From: Pseudomonadota bacterium
GTDB lineage: Bacteria; Desulfobacterota; Desulfovibrionia; Desulfovibrionales; Desulfovibrionaceae
Direction: 5' to 3'
Length of the DNA stretch: 64,000 nt
Assembly: GCA_023399375.1 (NCBI GenBank)
Contig: JAEWPX010000110.1
Coordinates: forward strand, 62,001-126,000
The notes beneath the pieces were generated by a model. The model was not told the DNA's origin. It made no database searches and saw nothing but the letters and a program-made list of their open reading frames with translations. This document shows positions 8,614 to 17,936 of this stretch, one piece after another; positions within the stretch are counted from its first letter, which is position 1, and every line of letters begins with the position of its first letter. The translations under genes were made by a program, and so were the position numbers.

Positions 8614-9502
8614 GCACTACCAGATCGTCATCTTCCGGGACCATCACGGCGCCTGCCGCAAGCTGCGATTTCGGGGATGGCTTTTCGCGCTCATCCTGGC
8701 GGCCCTGGCGGCCCTGGTCGCCGCGGATGCCTATCTGGTGCGATTTTATTACAATTATAAACGCATGCAGCGCGAAGCCGCCGCCTTCGAGCAGCAGGCC
8801 GCGGAACAAAACGCCCAGATCGTCGCTCTTGGCGACAAGGTCAAATCCCTGGAGGCGGACCTGACGCGGCTGCGCGGCTTCGACGCCAAGCTGCGCCTGA
8901 TGGTGGGGCTCGACCAGGCCCCGCGCGACGTGGCCCCTTCCGGCGGCGAGGATCAGGATTTCGAAAAGAAATACCTGCCGCTGTACCGGCAGGAGATGCT
9001 CACCCGAAAACTCCACCAGTTCCTGGACGAACTCGGCGAAGAGGCGGCCCGGGAGCGCCTGCGCCAGGGGGAACTGCTCGGCGTTCTGGCCGACAGCAAG
9101 GCCCGGCTCGCCTCCATGCCCAGTTCCTGGCCCGTGGAAGGCTGGATCGCCTCGCCCTTCGGCGAACGCGTTTCTCCGTTTACCGGAAAAAAGGAGTTCC
9201 ACAAGGGCATGGACATCGCCGCGCCGGTCGGCACGCCGGTGGTCGCTCCCGGCGACGGCGTGGCGATGTTTTCCGGGGAGGTCGACGGCGGCGGCTTCGG
9301 CGTCGTCCTCGACCACCAGGCCGGGCTCGTCACCAGCTACGGCCACCTGCGCGACGTGGCCGTGGCCAAGGGCCAGGCCGTTCGCCGGGGACAGCTGCTC
9401 GGCCATGTGGGCGATTCCGGGCAGGGCTCGGGACCGCACCTGCATTACGAGGCGCGTCTGGGCGGCGTGCCCGTCAATCCCATGCGCTACATCCTGGAAT
9501 AG
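8606..9502 (+). CDS. M23 family metallopeptidase, membrane-anchored
   Basis: This 298-residue protein has one membrane helix at about residues 25-42, a coiled-coil stretch at 50-95, and a C-terminal M23 (LytM) domain. Zinc ligands are visible as H199 and D203 in HKGMDIAAP and as HLH at 278-280. With all ligands present it should be an active periplasmic peptidoglycan endopeptidase. The position just before fliR suggests wall remodelling during flagellar assembly, but a general cell-wall role is equally possible. Confidence 0.9.
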   Translation: MFKHYQIVIFRDHHGACRKLRFRGWLFALILAALAALVAADAYLVRFYYNYKRMQREAAAFEQQAAEQNAQIVALGDKVKSLEADLTRLRGFDAKLRLMVGLDQAPRDVAPSGGEDQDFEKKYLPLYRQEMLTRKLHQFLDELGEEAARERLRQGELLGVLADSKARLASMPSSWPVEGWIASPFGERVSPFTGKKEFHKGMDIAAPVGTPVVAPGDGVAMFSGEVDGGGFGVVLDHQAGLVTSYGHLRDVAVAKGQAVRRGQLLGHVGDSGQGSGPHLHYEARLGGVPVNPMRYILE

Positions 9503-9541
9503 CCGCTCAGGCCCGTGGCCCGGAATTTGCTGATGACGGGC

Positions 9542-10321
9542 ATGGATCTGTTCCACTTCGACCCCAACCAGATCTTCGGCTTCTTCCTCACGCTCATGCG
9601 CGTGAGCGTCCTGCTGTTCCTGCTGCCGTTTTTCGGGGGCTCCCTGCTGCCGAACTCGGTCAAGGCCGCCCTGTGCTTCATCATCGCCCTGGCCATCTAC
9701 CCCATGCTCTCCTTTCCCGGGACCCTCATGCCGGCCAACCCCTGGATGCTCATCCTGATGTTCCTCGGCGAAGTGATCCTGGGGCTTCTGCTCAACATCC
9801 TCGTCTCGTTCCTTTTCGCCGCCGTGCAGAGCGCCGGCGCGATCATGGGCTTTTCCATGGGCTTTACGCTCATGAACAGCATCGATCCCATGACGGGCGC
9901 CTCGGAATCGGGGCTCGGGCACCTGATGAACCAGGTGACCACAATGCTTTTTTTATGTCTCAACGGCCACCTGGTCCTCATCGGCGCGCTGGCGCAAAGC
10001 TTCAAGCTGGTCCCGCCGGGAGGGCTGCTCATCAACCCGGTCCTCGGCGAACACCTCATCACGTTTTCCAGCCAGATTTTGGTCATGGCGCTCAAGATCG
10101 CGGCCCCCATCATGGCGTCGATCTTCATGGTCGATCTGGCCCTGGCCCTGGTCGCGCGGGCAGCACCGCAGATGAACGTGCTGTTCGTGGGTTTTCCGCT
10201 CAAGATCGGCGTGGGCTTTTTGTTCATGACCCTGGTCTTCGCCGCCATGGCCCTTTACGTCGGCCGTTTTCTCGACGAACTCGTTCCCATGTACACCCTG
10301 GTGCTCAAGGCGTCGGGATAA
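9542..10321 (+). CDS. fliR: Flagellar export gate protein FliR
   Basis: This about 259-residue polytopic membrane protein is FliR, part of the FliPQR export gate of the flagellar type III secretion apparatus. It shows the typical opening FDPNQIFGFFLTLMRVS and the conserved segment GFSMGFTLMNSIDPMTG. ATG at 9542 gives the family-like beginning MDLFHF; ATG at 9533 and GTG at 9515 are alternatives and none has a strong ribosome site. fliP and fliQ are not in the window. flhB follows after 21 bases. Confidence 0.94.
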   Translation: MDLFHFDPNQIFGFFLTLMRVSVLLFLLPFFGGSLLPNSVKAALCFIIALAIYPMLSFPGTLMPANPWMLILMFLGEVILGLLLNILVSFLFAAVQSAGAIMGFSMGFTLMNSIDPMTGASESGLGHLMNQVTTMLFLCLNGHLVLIGALAQSFKLVPPGGLLINPVLGEHLITFSSQILVMALKIAAPIMASIFMVDLALALVARAAPQMNVLFVGFPLKIGVGFLFMTLVFAAMALYVGRFLDELVPMYTLVLKASG

Positions 10322-10342
10322 CGCCGGGAAGGGACGGCCGCC

Positions 10343-11416
10343 ATGGCCAGAGACCCGAGTAAAACAGAAAAAGCCACCCCCAAACGCCGCGACAAGGCGC
10401 GTGAAAAGGGGTCGGTGCCGCGCAGCCAGGAACTGCCCAAACTGACCGTGCTCATGGCCGGGCTGTTCGTCCTGCGCATCCTCATCGGCGACCTCGGCGA
10501 CGACCTCAAGGACGTCTTCATCCAGTTTCTCGGCCAGAATCTTCGCTTTGAGGCCACGCCCGACGGGGTGACCGCACTGTTGTGGATGCTGTCCGGAAAG
10601 CTCGCCATGATGCTCCTGCCGCTGCTCCTGGTCATGGCCATCGTGGCTTACGTCACCCAGCGGCTGCAGGTCGGCAGTATCTGGCACTCCAAGCTCTTCA
10701 ATCCGGACTTCAGCAATCTGTTCAATCCCATGGGGGCCGTGCAGAAACTCCTGATCAACCCCAGGACGCTCGTGCAACTCGGCAAGCAGGTGGCGATGGC
10801 TGCGGCGATAGCCGTCGCCCCCTACATCATCCTCAAAAGAAAATTCAATGAATTCCTGCCTCTATTTTACCAACCGACCGACGCGTTTATTGCATTTCTT
10901 CTGCAGAACGGATTCAATCTTGTATTGTACACGCTTGGGCCCATGCTGCTTATCGCCATCATTGACGTGTGGTATACACGCTGGGATTATGAAGAAAACC
11001 TCAAGATGAGCAAGGACGAGATCAAGGACGAAACGAAGCAGGCCTTGGGCGATCCCGTCATCAAGAACAAGCAGAAGCAGAAGATGATGGAGGTCATGCA
11101 GCGGCGCATGCTCCAGGACGTGCCCAAGGCCGACGTGGTCATCACCAACCCGACCCACCTCGCGTGCGCCCTGCGCTACGATCCCAAGGAGACCCCGGCG
11201 CCGATGCTGCTGGCCAAGGGCGCCGACCATTTGGCCGAGAAGATCAAGGAAATCGCTCGCGAGAACCGCATTCCCATCCGCGAAAACAAACCCTTGGCAC
11301 AGGCCTTGTATAAGCAGGTGGAGATTGGCCAGGTCATCCCCGAGGACCTCTACCAGGCGGTGGCTTCGATTCTGGCCCAACTCGACAAGTTCAAGCGTCC
11401 CGGCCGTCCCCGCTGA
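10343..11416 (+). CDS. flhB: Flagellar export specificity switch FlhB
   Basis: This 357-residue protein is FlhB, which switches export from rod/hook to filament substrates. The N-terminus (DPSKTEKATPKRRDKAREKG) is typical. Four hydrophobic segments follow, then a cytoplasmic domain with the self-cleavage motif NPTH in VVITNPTHLACALRY. A run of lower-GC codons occurs around 10840-10990. It sits between fliR and flhA in the export operon. Confidence 0.97.
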   Translation: MARDPSKTEKATPKRRDKAREKGSVPRSQELPKLTVLMAGLFVLRILIGDLGDDLKDVFIQFLGQNLRFEATPDGVTALLWMLSGKLAMMLLPLLLVMAIVAYVTQRLQVGSIWHSKLFNPDFSNLFNPMGAVQKLLINPRTLVQLGKQVAMAAAIAVAPYIILKRKFNEFLPLFYQPTDAFIAFLLQNGFNLVLYTLGPMLLIAIIDVWYTRWDYEENLKMSKDEIKDETKQALGDPVIKNKQKQKMMEVMQRRMLQDVPKADVVITNPTHLACALRYDPKETPAPMLLAKGADHLAEKIKEIARENRIPIRENKPLAQALYKQVEIGQVIPEDLYQAVASILAQLDKFKRPGRPR

Positions 11417-11448
11417 TCGGGCGGCCCCAGGGAAAGGGCGTCAAAATC

Positions 11449-13551
11449 ATGGCGAAGCAAGCGAATCCGGTCAAATTCAACTATGAGCAGTTCACCAAGC
11501 AGGGCGACATCATGCTGGCCGCCGGCGTGGTCGTCATCCTGTTCGTCATGCTCGTGCCCATCCCGTCTGCGTTCATCGACCTGATGCTCACCTTCTCCAT
11601 TTCGATAAGCCTCGTGGTGCTCATCACCAGCATGTTCATGAGCTCGCCGCTGGAGTTCTCCATCTACCCCTCCCTGCTGCTCGTCACCACCATGCTGCGC
11701 CTGTCCATGAACGTGGCCTCGACCCGACTGATCCTGCTGCACGGCGACGAGGGCCCCTCGGCCGCCGGCCACGTGATCCAGGCTTTCGGCCAGTTCGTCG
11801 TCGGCGGCAACTACGTCGTCGGCTGCGTCATCTTCCTCGTGCTCTTCGCCATCAACAAGAAAGTCATCGTGGCCGGCACCACCCGCATCGCCGAAGTGGC
11901 CGCACGCTTCACCCTCGACGCCATGCCGGGCAAGCAGATGGCCATCGAAGCGGATCTGAACGCCGGACTCATCAACGAAAAGCAGGCCACGGAACGCCGC
12001 GAGGTCATCCGCAAGGAAGCCGATTTCTACGGCGCCATGGACGGCGCGGGCAAGTTCGTCTCCGGCGACGTCACCGCAACCATCATCATCACCGCCATCA
12101 ACATTCTCGGCGGCTTCATGATCGGGGTCATGCAAAAGGGCATGGACTGGAAGGACGCCGCCCAGACCTACACCCTGCTGACCATCGGCGATGGCCTGGT
12201 CTCCATCATTCCTTCGATCATCATCTCCACGTCCGCGGGCATGATCGTGTCCCGGGCCGCGGCCGAAGCCAAGATGGGCGAGGAATTCCTGGCCCAGCTG
12301 ACCTTCCATCCCCGGGCGTTGCGCCTGGTGTCGGGCATGCTGCTCCTGTTCGGCCTGGTGCCGGGCCTGCCGACCCTGCCCTTCCTGGTCATGTCGGCCC
12401 TGCTGTTCGTGGTCAGCCGGTTGTCGGCCAGGCAACAGGAACTGCTCGCAGCCGAGGGCGACGCCAAGGACAAGCAGCCCGCGCCGGAGCTGGAAACCCC
12501 GGAAGAAGTGCAGACCCTGCTGCCGCTCGACGCCCTGGAGCTCGAGGTGGGCTACGGCCTCATCCCGCTCGTGGACGAGGAGCAAAACGGCAACCTGCTC
12601 TCGCGCATCCGCTCCATCCGCCGCCAGTTCGCCCTGGACATGGGCGTGGTCATCCCCTCCCTGCACCTGCGCGACAACCTCCAGTTGCGCCCGGGGCAGT
12701 ACGTGGTGCTCATCAAGGGCAACGAGGTGGCTTCCGCGGAAATCCTCATCGACCATTTCCTGGCCATGGACCCCGGCGACGCCAAGCACCGCATCAAGGG
12801 CGTGGAGACGCGCGAACCCGCCTTCAACCTGCCCGCGCTGTGGGTGCCGGAACTGCAAAAGGACGAGGCCATGCTCGCCGGCTACACCGTGGTCGATCCG
12901 GCGACGGTCATCGCCACGCACCTGACGGAAGTCTTCAAGCGCCACCTGCACGAGTTCCTGGGCCGCCAGGAGGTGCAGACCCTGCTCGACAACCTGGCCA
13001 AGCGCGCGCCCAAGGCCGTGGAAGACCTCGTGCCCGGCGCGATGACGCTCGGCGGCGTGCAGAAGGTGCTGCAAAACCTCGTCAAGGAAGGCGTGTCCAT
13101 CCGCGACCTGCTGACCGTGGCCGAAACCATGGCCGATTACGGGGCCTCGGTGAAGGATCCAGACCAGTTGACCGAATACGTGCGTTCCCGCATGGGCCGC
13201 ACCATCGTCAAGCCCTACCTCACGGCCGACGGCGCGCTGCCCATTTTGAACCTCACGCCCAAGATCGAAGGGGCGATCCAGGAAAGCGTGCGCCAGACCG
13301 ACCACGGGGCCTATCTGGCCATGGAGCCGGGTCTGGCCCAGCGCATCATCCAGGCCATCCAGCGGGCCATGGACAAGGCGCTTTTGAGCGACGGCCAGCC
13401 GGTGCTCCTGACCACCCCGCTCGTGCGGCCGCATCTGGCACAGCTGCTGGCCCGATTCATCCCCAATCTGCCGGTCATCTCCCAGGCCGAGATCCCGGCC
13501 GAGATCAAACTGCAATCCGTCGCCAACATAGGACTGAGCAATGCGGGTTAA
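11449..13551 (+). CDS. flhA: Flagellar export gate protein FlhA
   Basis: This 700-residue protein is FlhA. The N-terminal half is polytopic, and the conserved cytoplasmic loop includes AEVAARFTLDAMPGKQMAI and the segment EADFYGAMDGAGKFV. The C-terminal cytoplasmic domain, from about residue 345, binds export chaperones and substrates. Length is normal for the family. The start lies 32 bases after flhB, and the 3' end overlaps flhF by 11 bases. Confidence 0.98.
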   Translation: MAKQANPVKFNYEQFTKQGDIMLAAGVVVILFVMLVPIPSAFIDLMLTFSISISLVVLITSMFMSSPLEFSIYPSLLLVTTMLRLSMNVASTRLILLHGDEGPSAAGHVIQAFGQFVVGGNYVVGCVIFLVLFAINKKVIVAGTTRIAEVAARFTLDAMPGKQMAIEADLNAGLINEKQATERREVIRKEADFYGAMDGAGKFVSGDVTATIIITAINILGGFMIGVMQKGMDWKDAAQTYTLLTIGDGLVSIIPSIIISTSAGMIVSRAAAEAKMGEEFLAQLTFHPRALRLVSGMLLLFGLVPGLPTLPFLVMSALLFVVSRLSARQQELLAAEGDAKDKQPAPELETPEEVQTLLPLDALELEVGYGLIPLVDEEQNGNLLSRIRSIRRQFALDMGVVIPSLHLRDNLQLRPGQYVVLIKGNEVASAEILIDHFLAMDPGDAKHRIKGVETREPAFNLPALWVPELQKDEAMLAGYTVVDPATVIATHLTEVFKRHLHEFLGRQEVQTLLDNLAKRAPKAVEDLVPGAMTLGGVQKVLQNLVKEGVSIRDLLTVAETMADYGASVKDPDQLTEYVRSRMGRTIVKPYLTADGALPILNLTPKIEGAIQESVRQTDHGAYLAMEPGLAQRIIQAIQRAMDKALLSDGQPVLLTTPLVRPHLAQLLARFIPNLPVISQAEIPAEIKLQSVANIGLSNAG

Positions 13552-14638
13552 GACCTTTCGCGGCGAGTCCATGGCGGCCTGCCTGGGCCAGATCCGCCAG
13601 GAGCTCGGAAAAGAGGCCGTGATCCTCGGCAGCCAGAGCGTCCGCGAGGATGGCCGGTCGCTGTGCGAGGTCATGGCCGCCCTGGAACAGTCCGAAGCGC
13701 CGCCGTCGCAAAACGGCACGGCGAAACGCACGGGCGGCGGCAACGGCAGCGCGTCCGCGACGGCGTCCGCCCGGCCCGCCGCGCCCCAGCCCGGCGACTG
13801 GAACCGTGAATGGGGCGAGATCAAGGGGCACCTGCTGGCGCTGCTGCGACCGCGCATGGATTTTTCCGCCCTGTCCCCGCGCCAGCGCCTGGCGCTCGAA
13901 TACCTGGAGCGCGAAGGCGTGGACGAGGCCTCGGTGCTGGCACTGTACCGCTCCATCGTGGAGCGCGGCGAGGACACGGTCATCCCGGCGCTCTCGCGCG
14001 TCGTGCGCGTCAAACCCATGACGGCCGCGGACTGGCCGCACACCGTTCACCTATTCGCCGGCCCGAGCGGCGTGGGCAAGACCTCGGTCCTGCTGCGTCT
14101 GGCGCTCGAGGCGCGGGCCGCTGCGCCGGAGGGGCGCGTGATCGTCGTCAACGCCGACGGCGGCCGGGCCAAGGGGCGGATGCTCCTGCGCCACTATGCC
14201 GCGCTTTCGGGCCTCGAATACGCCGAGGCCGACGGCCCCGGGGATTTCCGCCGGATTCTTGACGAAGCCGCCTCCGGATGCGCGGTGTTCGTGGACACGC
14301 CGAGCCTTCGCGGCGAAGGGGCCATGGAGGCCTGGTGCGCGTCCATGGGCCTGGCCGACGGTCCCGGCCTTCGCGCCCACCTCGTGCTCTCGCCCCTTTT
14401 CGCGCCCGCGCAGATGGAGCACTACCTGCGCGTGTACCGCTGCCCCGCACTTTCCAGTCTGATCTGGACGAAGCTCGACGAAGCCTGTAATTACGGAAGC
14501 CTTGTCACCATGGCGCACGCCTCGTCCCTGCCCGTTGCGGCCCTGGCCCACGGGCCGGAGCTGACCCAGGGCATGACGCCGGCCTCGGGCAAGGCTGTTT
14601 GGAAACTGCTCTTCAAACACCAGTTGCCCGGCGAATAG
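13541..14638 (+). CDS. flhF: FlhF, SRP-type GTPase for flagellar placement (divergent)
   Basis: This 365-residue protein begins with the FlhF-specific segment (MRVKTFRGESMAACLGQIR) and carries a P-loop GPSGVGKTS at about residues 174-182 and TKLDEACNYG near the end. Two other motifs differ from the SRP-GTPase consensus: the DTYR-type motif reads NADGGRAKG, and the DTAGR motif reads DTPSLRG. The fold and context between flhA and flhG identify it, but GTP hydrolysis may be altered. FlhF normally helps position the flagellar basal body at the pole. Confidence 0.9.
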   Translation: MRVKTFRGESMAACLGQIRQELGKEAVILGSQSVREDGRSLCEVMAALEQSEAPPSQNGTAKRTGGGNGSASATASARPAAPQPGDWNREWGEIKGHLLALLRPRMDFSALSPRQRLALEYLEREGVDEASVLALYRSIVERGEDTVIPALSRVVRVKPMTAADWPHTVHLFAGPSGVGKTSVLLRLALEARAAAPEGRVIVVNADGGRAKGRMLLRHYAALSGLEYAEADGPGDFRRILDEAASGCAVFVDTPSLRGEGAMEAWCASMGLADGPGLRAHLVLSPLFAPAQMEHYLRVYRCPALSSLIWTKLDEACNYGSLVTMAHASSLPVAALAHGPELTQGMTPASGKAVWKLLFKHQLPGE

Positions 14639-14669
14639 CGCGCCCTGACGCCGGAGCCCAAGGACGACC

Positions 14670-15536
14670 ATGACAAGCCGTTTCGCCGATACGCCCGCAA
14701 CCACCCGCCCCGTGACGGAAATTCCGCAGGTGCTGTCCGTCACCTCGGGCAAGGGCGGCGTGGGCAAGACCAACCTCTCGGTCAACCTCGCCTATTGCCT
14801 GTCCCGGTTGGGGCGCAAGGTGGTGCTGCTCGACGCCGATCTCGGGCTTGCCAACGTGGATATCCTGCTCGGGCTCACCCCCACGACGAACCTGTTCCAC
14901 CTGTTCCACGAGGGCGTGGACCTCAAGCAGGTGCTCATGGAAACACCGTACGGCTTTTCCATCCTGCCGGCCTCCTCCGGGGTCAGCGACATGCTGGCGC
15001 TTTCCACGGGCCAGAAGCTCGACCTGCTCGAGGCCATGGACTATCTGGAAGGCCGCATCAATTATTTGATTGTGGACACCGGGGCCGGAATCAACGACAA
15101 TGTGATTTATTTCAACTTGGCGGCGCGGGAACGGCTGCTCGTGCTCACCACCGAGCCCACCTCCCTGACCGACGCCTATGCGCTGATCAAGGTCATGCAC
15201 ATGCAGCACGACGTGCACCGCTTCCGGGTGGTGGTCAACATGGCGCCGAGCCTCAAGGCGGCCAAGGCGGTCTACGAGAAGCTCGCCACGGCCTGCGACC
15301 ACTTCCTGTCGGGCATCTCGCTCGACTTCACGGGCGTCGTGCCGGCCGATCCTGCGGTGAAAAACGCGGTCATCCGCCAAAAACCCTTCTGCTTCCTTTC
15401 ACCAGAGGCTCCGGCCAGCAAGAAGCTCATGGAGCTGGCCCAAACGATCGACTCCTGGGACGTGGACGCCAAGCTCGATGGAAACATCAAATTCTTCTGG
15501 AAAAAGCTCCTCTTCCAGGAACAGCCCCTGGCTTAG
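14670..15536 (+). CDS. flhG: MinD-like ATPase FlhG/FleN, flagellar number regulator
   Basis: This 288-residue protein is a MinD/ParA-type ATPase with the deviant Walker A KGGVGKT at residues 28-34 and the switch DADLGLANVD. The later DTGAGI and the TTEPTSLTDAYALIK segment are typical of FlhG/FleN. FlhG limits flagellar number together with FlhF, encoded just upstream. Its last 59 bases overlap the start of fliA in another frame. Confidence 0.94.
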   Translation: MTSRFADTPATTRPVTEIPQVLSVTSGKGGVGKTNLSVNLAYCLSRLGRKVVLLDADLGLANVDILLGLTPTTNLFHLFHEGVDLKQVLMETPYGFSILPASSGVSDMLALSTGQKLDLLEAMDYLEGRINYLIVDTGAGINDNVIYFNLAARERLLVLTTEPTSLTDAYALIKVMHMQHDVHRFRVVVNMAPSLKAAKAVYEKLATACDHFLSGISLDFTGVVPADPAVKNAVIRQKPFCFLSPEAPASKKLMELAQTIDSWDVDAKLDGNIKFFWKKLLFQEQPLA

Positions 15537-16272
15537 GCTCGAGTCCGGCGCCTCGCGATGGGAGGAGTTCGACGCGCGCGATCGGCAGGAGATCGTGCGC
15601 CATTACTCGCCCAAGATCAAAATCGTGGCCAGCCGGCTCAAGGCCAAGCTGCCGCAGTCCGTGGAGCTCGGCGAGCTCCTGAGCGCCGGGGCCATGGGCC
15701 TGCTCGAGGCGCTTGGGCGGTTCCGTCCCGAGCTCGGCATCAAGTTCGAGACCTACGCCGAGTCGCGCATCAAGGGCGCCATGCTCGACGACTTGCGCCG
15801 CATGGACTGGTTCTCCCGCGGCCAGCGCCACCGGGTGCGCACACTCGAGGAGGCCTCCCGCCGCATCGAGGGCGACTCGGGCAAGCCCGCCACCCTGGAG
15901 CAGCTGGCCGAGGCCACGGGGCTCACCGAACGCGAAGTGTCCCAGGGCCTGGAGGCGCTCCAGAACCAGCTGTGCCTGAGCCTCGACGCCATCACCGAAA
16001 ACATTTCCTCCTATCAGAAAAACCAGCTCGAAAACGAACCCTACAAATCGGCCGAATTCAAGGAGCTGGTCGACAAGCTCGCCTCGCTCATCGACGATTT
16101 GACTCCCCGGGAAAAGCTGGTATTGTCGCTCTATTACGGTGAGGAATTGAACATGCGGGAAACCTCCGAGGTCATGGGCATCACCGAGGGACGCGTATCA
16201 CAGCTGCATTCCCAGGCATTGTCCCGGCTGCGGCAGAAATTCAAAGCCCAGTTCAATATCGAACAGCACTGA
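15478..16272 (+). CDS. fliA: Flagellar sigma factor FliA (sigma-28)
   Basis: This 264-residue protein is a sigma-70-family factor of the FliA group. Region 2 includes GLLEALGRFRPELGIKFETYAESRIKGAMLDDLR, read here in separate pieces: GLLEALGRF, then IKGAMLDDLRRMDW. Region 4 contains LTPREKLVLSLYY and the helix-turn-helix MGITEGRVSQLHSQAL. The only available start, ATG 15478, lies inside flhG and overlaps it by 59 bases. The first 20 residues are serine-rich and poorly conserved. It should direct late flagellar and chemotaxis genes. Confidence 0.95.
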   Translation: METSNSSGKSSSSRNSPWLRLESGASRWEEFDARDRQEIVRHYSPKIKIVASRLKAKLPQSVELGELLSAGAMGLLEALGRFRPELGIKFETYAESRIKGAMLDDLRRMDWFSRGQRHRVRTLEEASRRIEGDSGKPATLEQLAEATGLTEREVSQGLEALQNQLCLSLDAITENISSYQKNQLENEPYKSAEFKELVDKLASLIDDLTPREKLVLSLYYGEELNMRETSEVMGITEGRVSQLHSQALSRLRQKFKAQFNIEQH

Positions 16273-16356
16273 TGCGCGCCGGCTGCCGGGGACGCCAGGA
16301 CGCACGGCCCCAGGCACGAAGGCCGTCGCGCACATCGGAACAACAGGAGAAGAGCC

Positions 16357-16740
16357 ATGGCCGCCAACAAGGAAATGCGCATCCTGGTCGTCGACGATTT
16401 TTCCACCATGCGCAGAATCATAAAAAATATCCTCAGGCAACTGGGATTTAACAACATCATCGAAGCCGACGACGGCAGCACAGCCTGGGAAACGCTTAAC
16501 AAAGACAAGATCGACTTCATCATTTCCGACTGGAACATGCCCAACATGCCCGGCATCGAACTGCTGCGCAAGGTGCGTTCCAGCGAGGAGTTCGCCGCGC
16601 TCCCCTTCCTCATGGTCACGGCGGAAGCACAACAGGAGAACATCATCGAAGCCGTCCAGGCCAAGGTGTCCAACTACATCGTCAAGCCGTTCACGGCCGA
16701 GACGTTGGGCCAGAAGATCGACAAGATTTTCGACAAATAA
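16357..16740 (+). CDS. cheY: Chemotaxis response regulator CheY
   Basis: This 127-residue single receiver has all key residues: D13 and D14, the phospho-acceptor D58 in ISDWNMPNMPG, T88 in MVTAEA, and K110 in YIVKPF. These match the chemotaxis CheY pattern, so it should be phosphorylated by CheA and bind FliM at the motor switch. A GGAGAAG-like ribosome site precedes the ATG. It lies in the flagellar operon after fliA, rather than in the cheA operon. Confidence 0.96.
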   Translation: MAANKEMRILVVDDFSTMRRIIKNILRQLGFNNIIEADDGSTAWETLNKDKIDFIISDWNMPNMPGIELLRKVRSSEEFAALPFLMVTAEAQQENIIEAVQAKVSNYIVKPFTAETLGQKIDKIFDK

Positions 16741-16792
16741 CCGGACGCCCGGGGCCGCCCCCGGCGTCCGGCGTCGTTCCTCCGCTTTTTTC
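16741..16792 (+). terminator. Strong hairpin after cheY, possible terminator
   Basis: Immediately after the cheY stop, bases 16741-16771 form a long GC-rich inverted repeat with arms starting CCGGACGCC and ending GGCGTCCGG. A run of six T residues follows only about 15 bases later, so this may be an attenuating or mRNA-stabilising hairpin rather than a classical terminator. Confidence 0.45.
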
Positions 16793-16870
16793 ACGCAACC
16801 GTAACGCGTCGCCGCCTCCCTGCGGCGCGGCCGGGACGAGAGTTTTCCCGGCGTCCGTTACGAGGGTTTC

Positions 16871-17578
16871 ATGGTCGCCGACGACAGTCTCGATTCCCAG
16901 GTCAAGGCCAAGCTTGACGACAGCGAGCTGTCCGACGACCTGCCCAAGGCCCTGCAAAAGGTCGATCTCGACCTCGACGACGCACCCTTCCTCGAAGACG
17001 AAGCCGAAGAGGAAACCCCGCCGCCCGCCGAAGAAACCTCCGCCAGCCCCTTCGACGAACCCGAAGCTCCGGCCAAGCCCTCCCGCAAGAAACTGTTCCT
17101 CCTCATCGGCGCAGTGGCGTTTATCCTCGTCGCCGGCGTCGCCGCCTATTTCCTGTTCCTGAAAAAACCCGCGCCGCCCCCGCCGCCGCCGGAACCGCCC
17201 GCGCCGGCCGAAGAAGCGCCGCCGTCGCCCGTCGCCCCGACCCCGCCGCCGCCGGAACCGCCCGCGCCCAAACGGGAAATCGTCATGCCCATGGAGCCGT
17301 TCCTCGTGGAGTTGACCGACGCGGGCGGCCGCACCCGCTTCCTGACCATCCGCTTCACGGCCGTGACCCAGGAGCCGAGCGTAGAGCTCGAATTCAAGCG
17401 CAACCGCATTGTCGTGCGCGACGCCGTGTATTATTATCTAAAGAATAAGAATCTGGCCTTTCTGACCGATAAGAACAACGCCGAGGCGCTGAAAAAAGAC
17501 GTCCTGTCCGTCATCAACCAGTTTGTCGGGGCCCAACCGTTGGATAACCTGCTTATCGAGGATTTCCTGGTGAAGTAG
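16871..17578 (+). CDS. fliL: Flagellar basal-body protein FliL
   Basis: This 235-residue protein has an acidic cytoplasmic N-terminus, one membrane helix at about residues 75-97, a proline-rich linker at 100-133, and a C-terminal FliL domain (PMEPFLVELTDAGG and YYYLKNKNLAFL). FliL associates with the stator and the basal body. The N-terminal extension of about 70 residues is longer than in enterobacterial FliL. It is followed without a gap by the next small gene. Confidence 0.88.
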   Translation: MVADDSLDSQVKAKLDDSELSDDLPKALQKVDLDLDDAPFLEDEAEEETPPPAEETSASPFDEPEAPAKPSRKKLFLLIGAVAFILVAGVAAYFLFLKKPAPPPPPPEPPAPAEEAPPSPVAPTPPPPEPPAPKREIVMPMEPFLVELTDAGGRTRFLTIRFTAVTQEPSVELEFKRNRIVVRDAVYYYLKNKNLAFLTDKNNAEALKKDVLSVINQFVGAQPLDNLLIEDFLVK

Positions 17579-17893
17579 ATGTCCATCGATTTGACCACCA
17601 TCTTCCAGACGATGCCCTACGTGCAAAACGTGGCGCACGCCGAGCTCGTGCAGCCCGAGGCCGCCCTGGCCGCCTCCCAGGAGATGGCCCGCCAGGCCCT
17701 TGCCGACCAGGCCAAGCAGCCCCAACGCATCGAGCAACAGGACGCCATGGAGTCCGTCGGCGACCAGCGGGAACGCCGGTCCCCGGGGCAGCAGCGGCAG
17801 CAGCGCCGCCGCCACGCGGCCCCCGAGCCAGAGGAAACGCAGGCCAGCAACCCTTCGCCCTTTGCCGGACACATCATCGACCGCAAGATTTGA
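17579..17893 (+). CDS. Conserved small protein downstream of fliL
   Basis: This 104-residue protein starts on the base after the fliL stop, so translation is probably coupled. It is rich in Gln, Ala and Arg, has no membrane segment, and ends in the sequence PFAGHIIDRKI, a tail resembling other short flagella-linked proteins. The middle part is probably disordered. I do not recognise a named family; its position suggests a motility-related role. Confidence 0.65.
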   Translation: MSIDLTTIFQTMPYVQNVAHAELVQPEAALAASQEMARQALADQAKQPQRIEQQDAMESVGDQRERRSPGQQRQQRRRHAAPEPEETQASNPSPFAGHIIDRKI

Positions 17894-17936
17894 AGCGAGG
17901 CCAGCGGGGAAATGGGGTGAGTGAAGCCTCCGACGG

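Noticed and set aside
11350..14043. Very long minus-strand reading frame opposite flhA
   Set aside because: It is His/Gln/Asp-rich shadow translation of a high-GC gene, with no ribosome site, no domain, and flhA on the plus strand fully explains the region.
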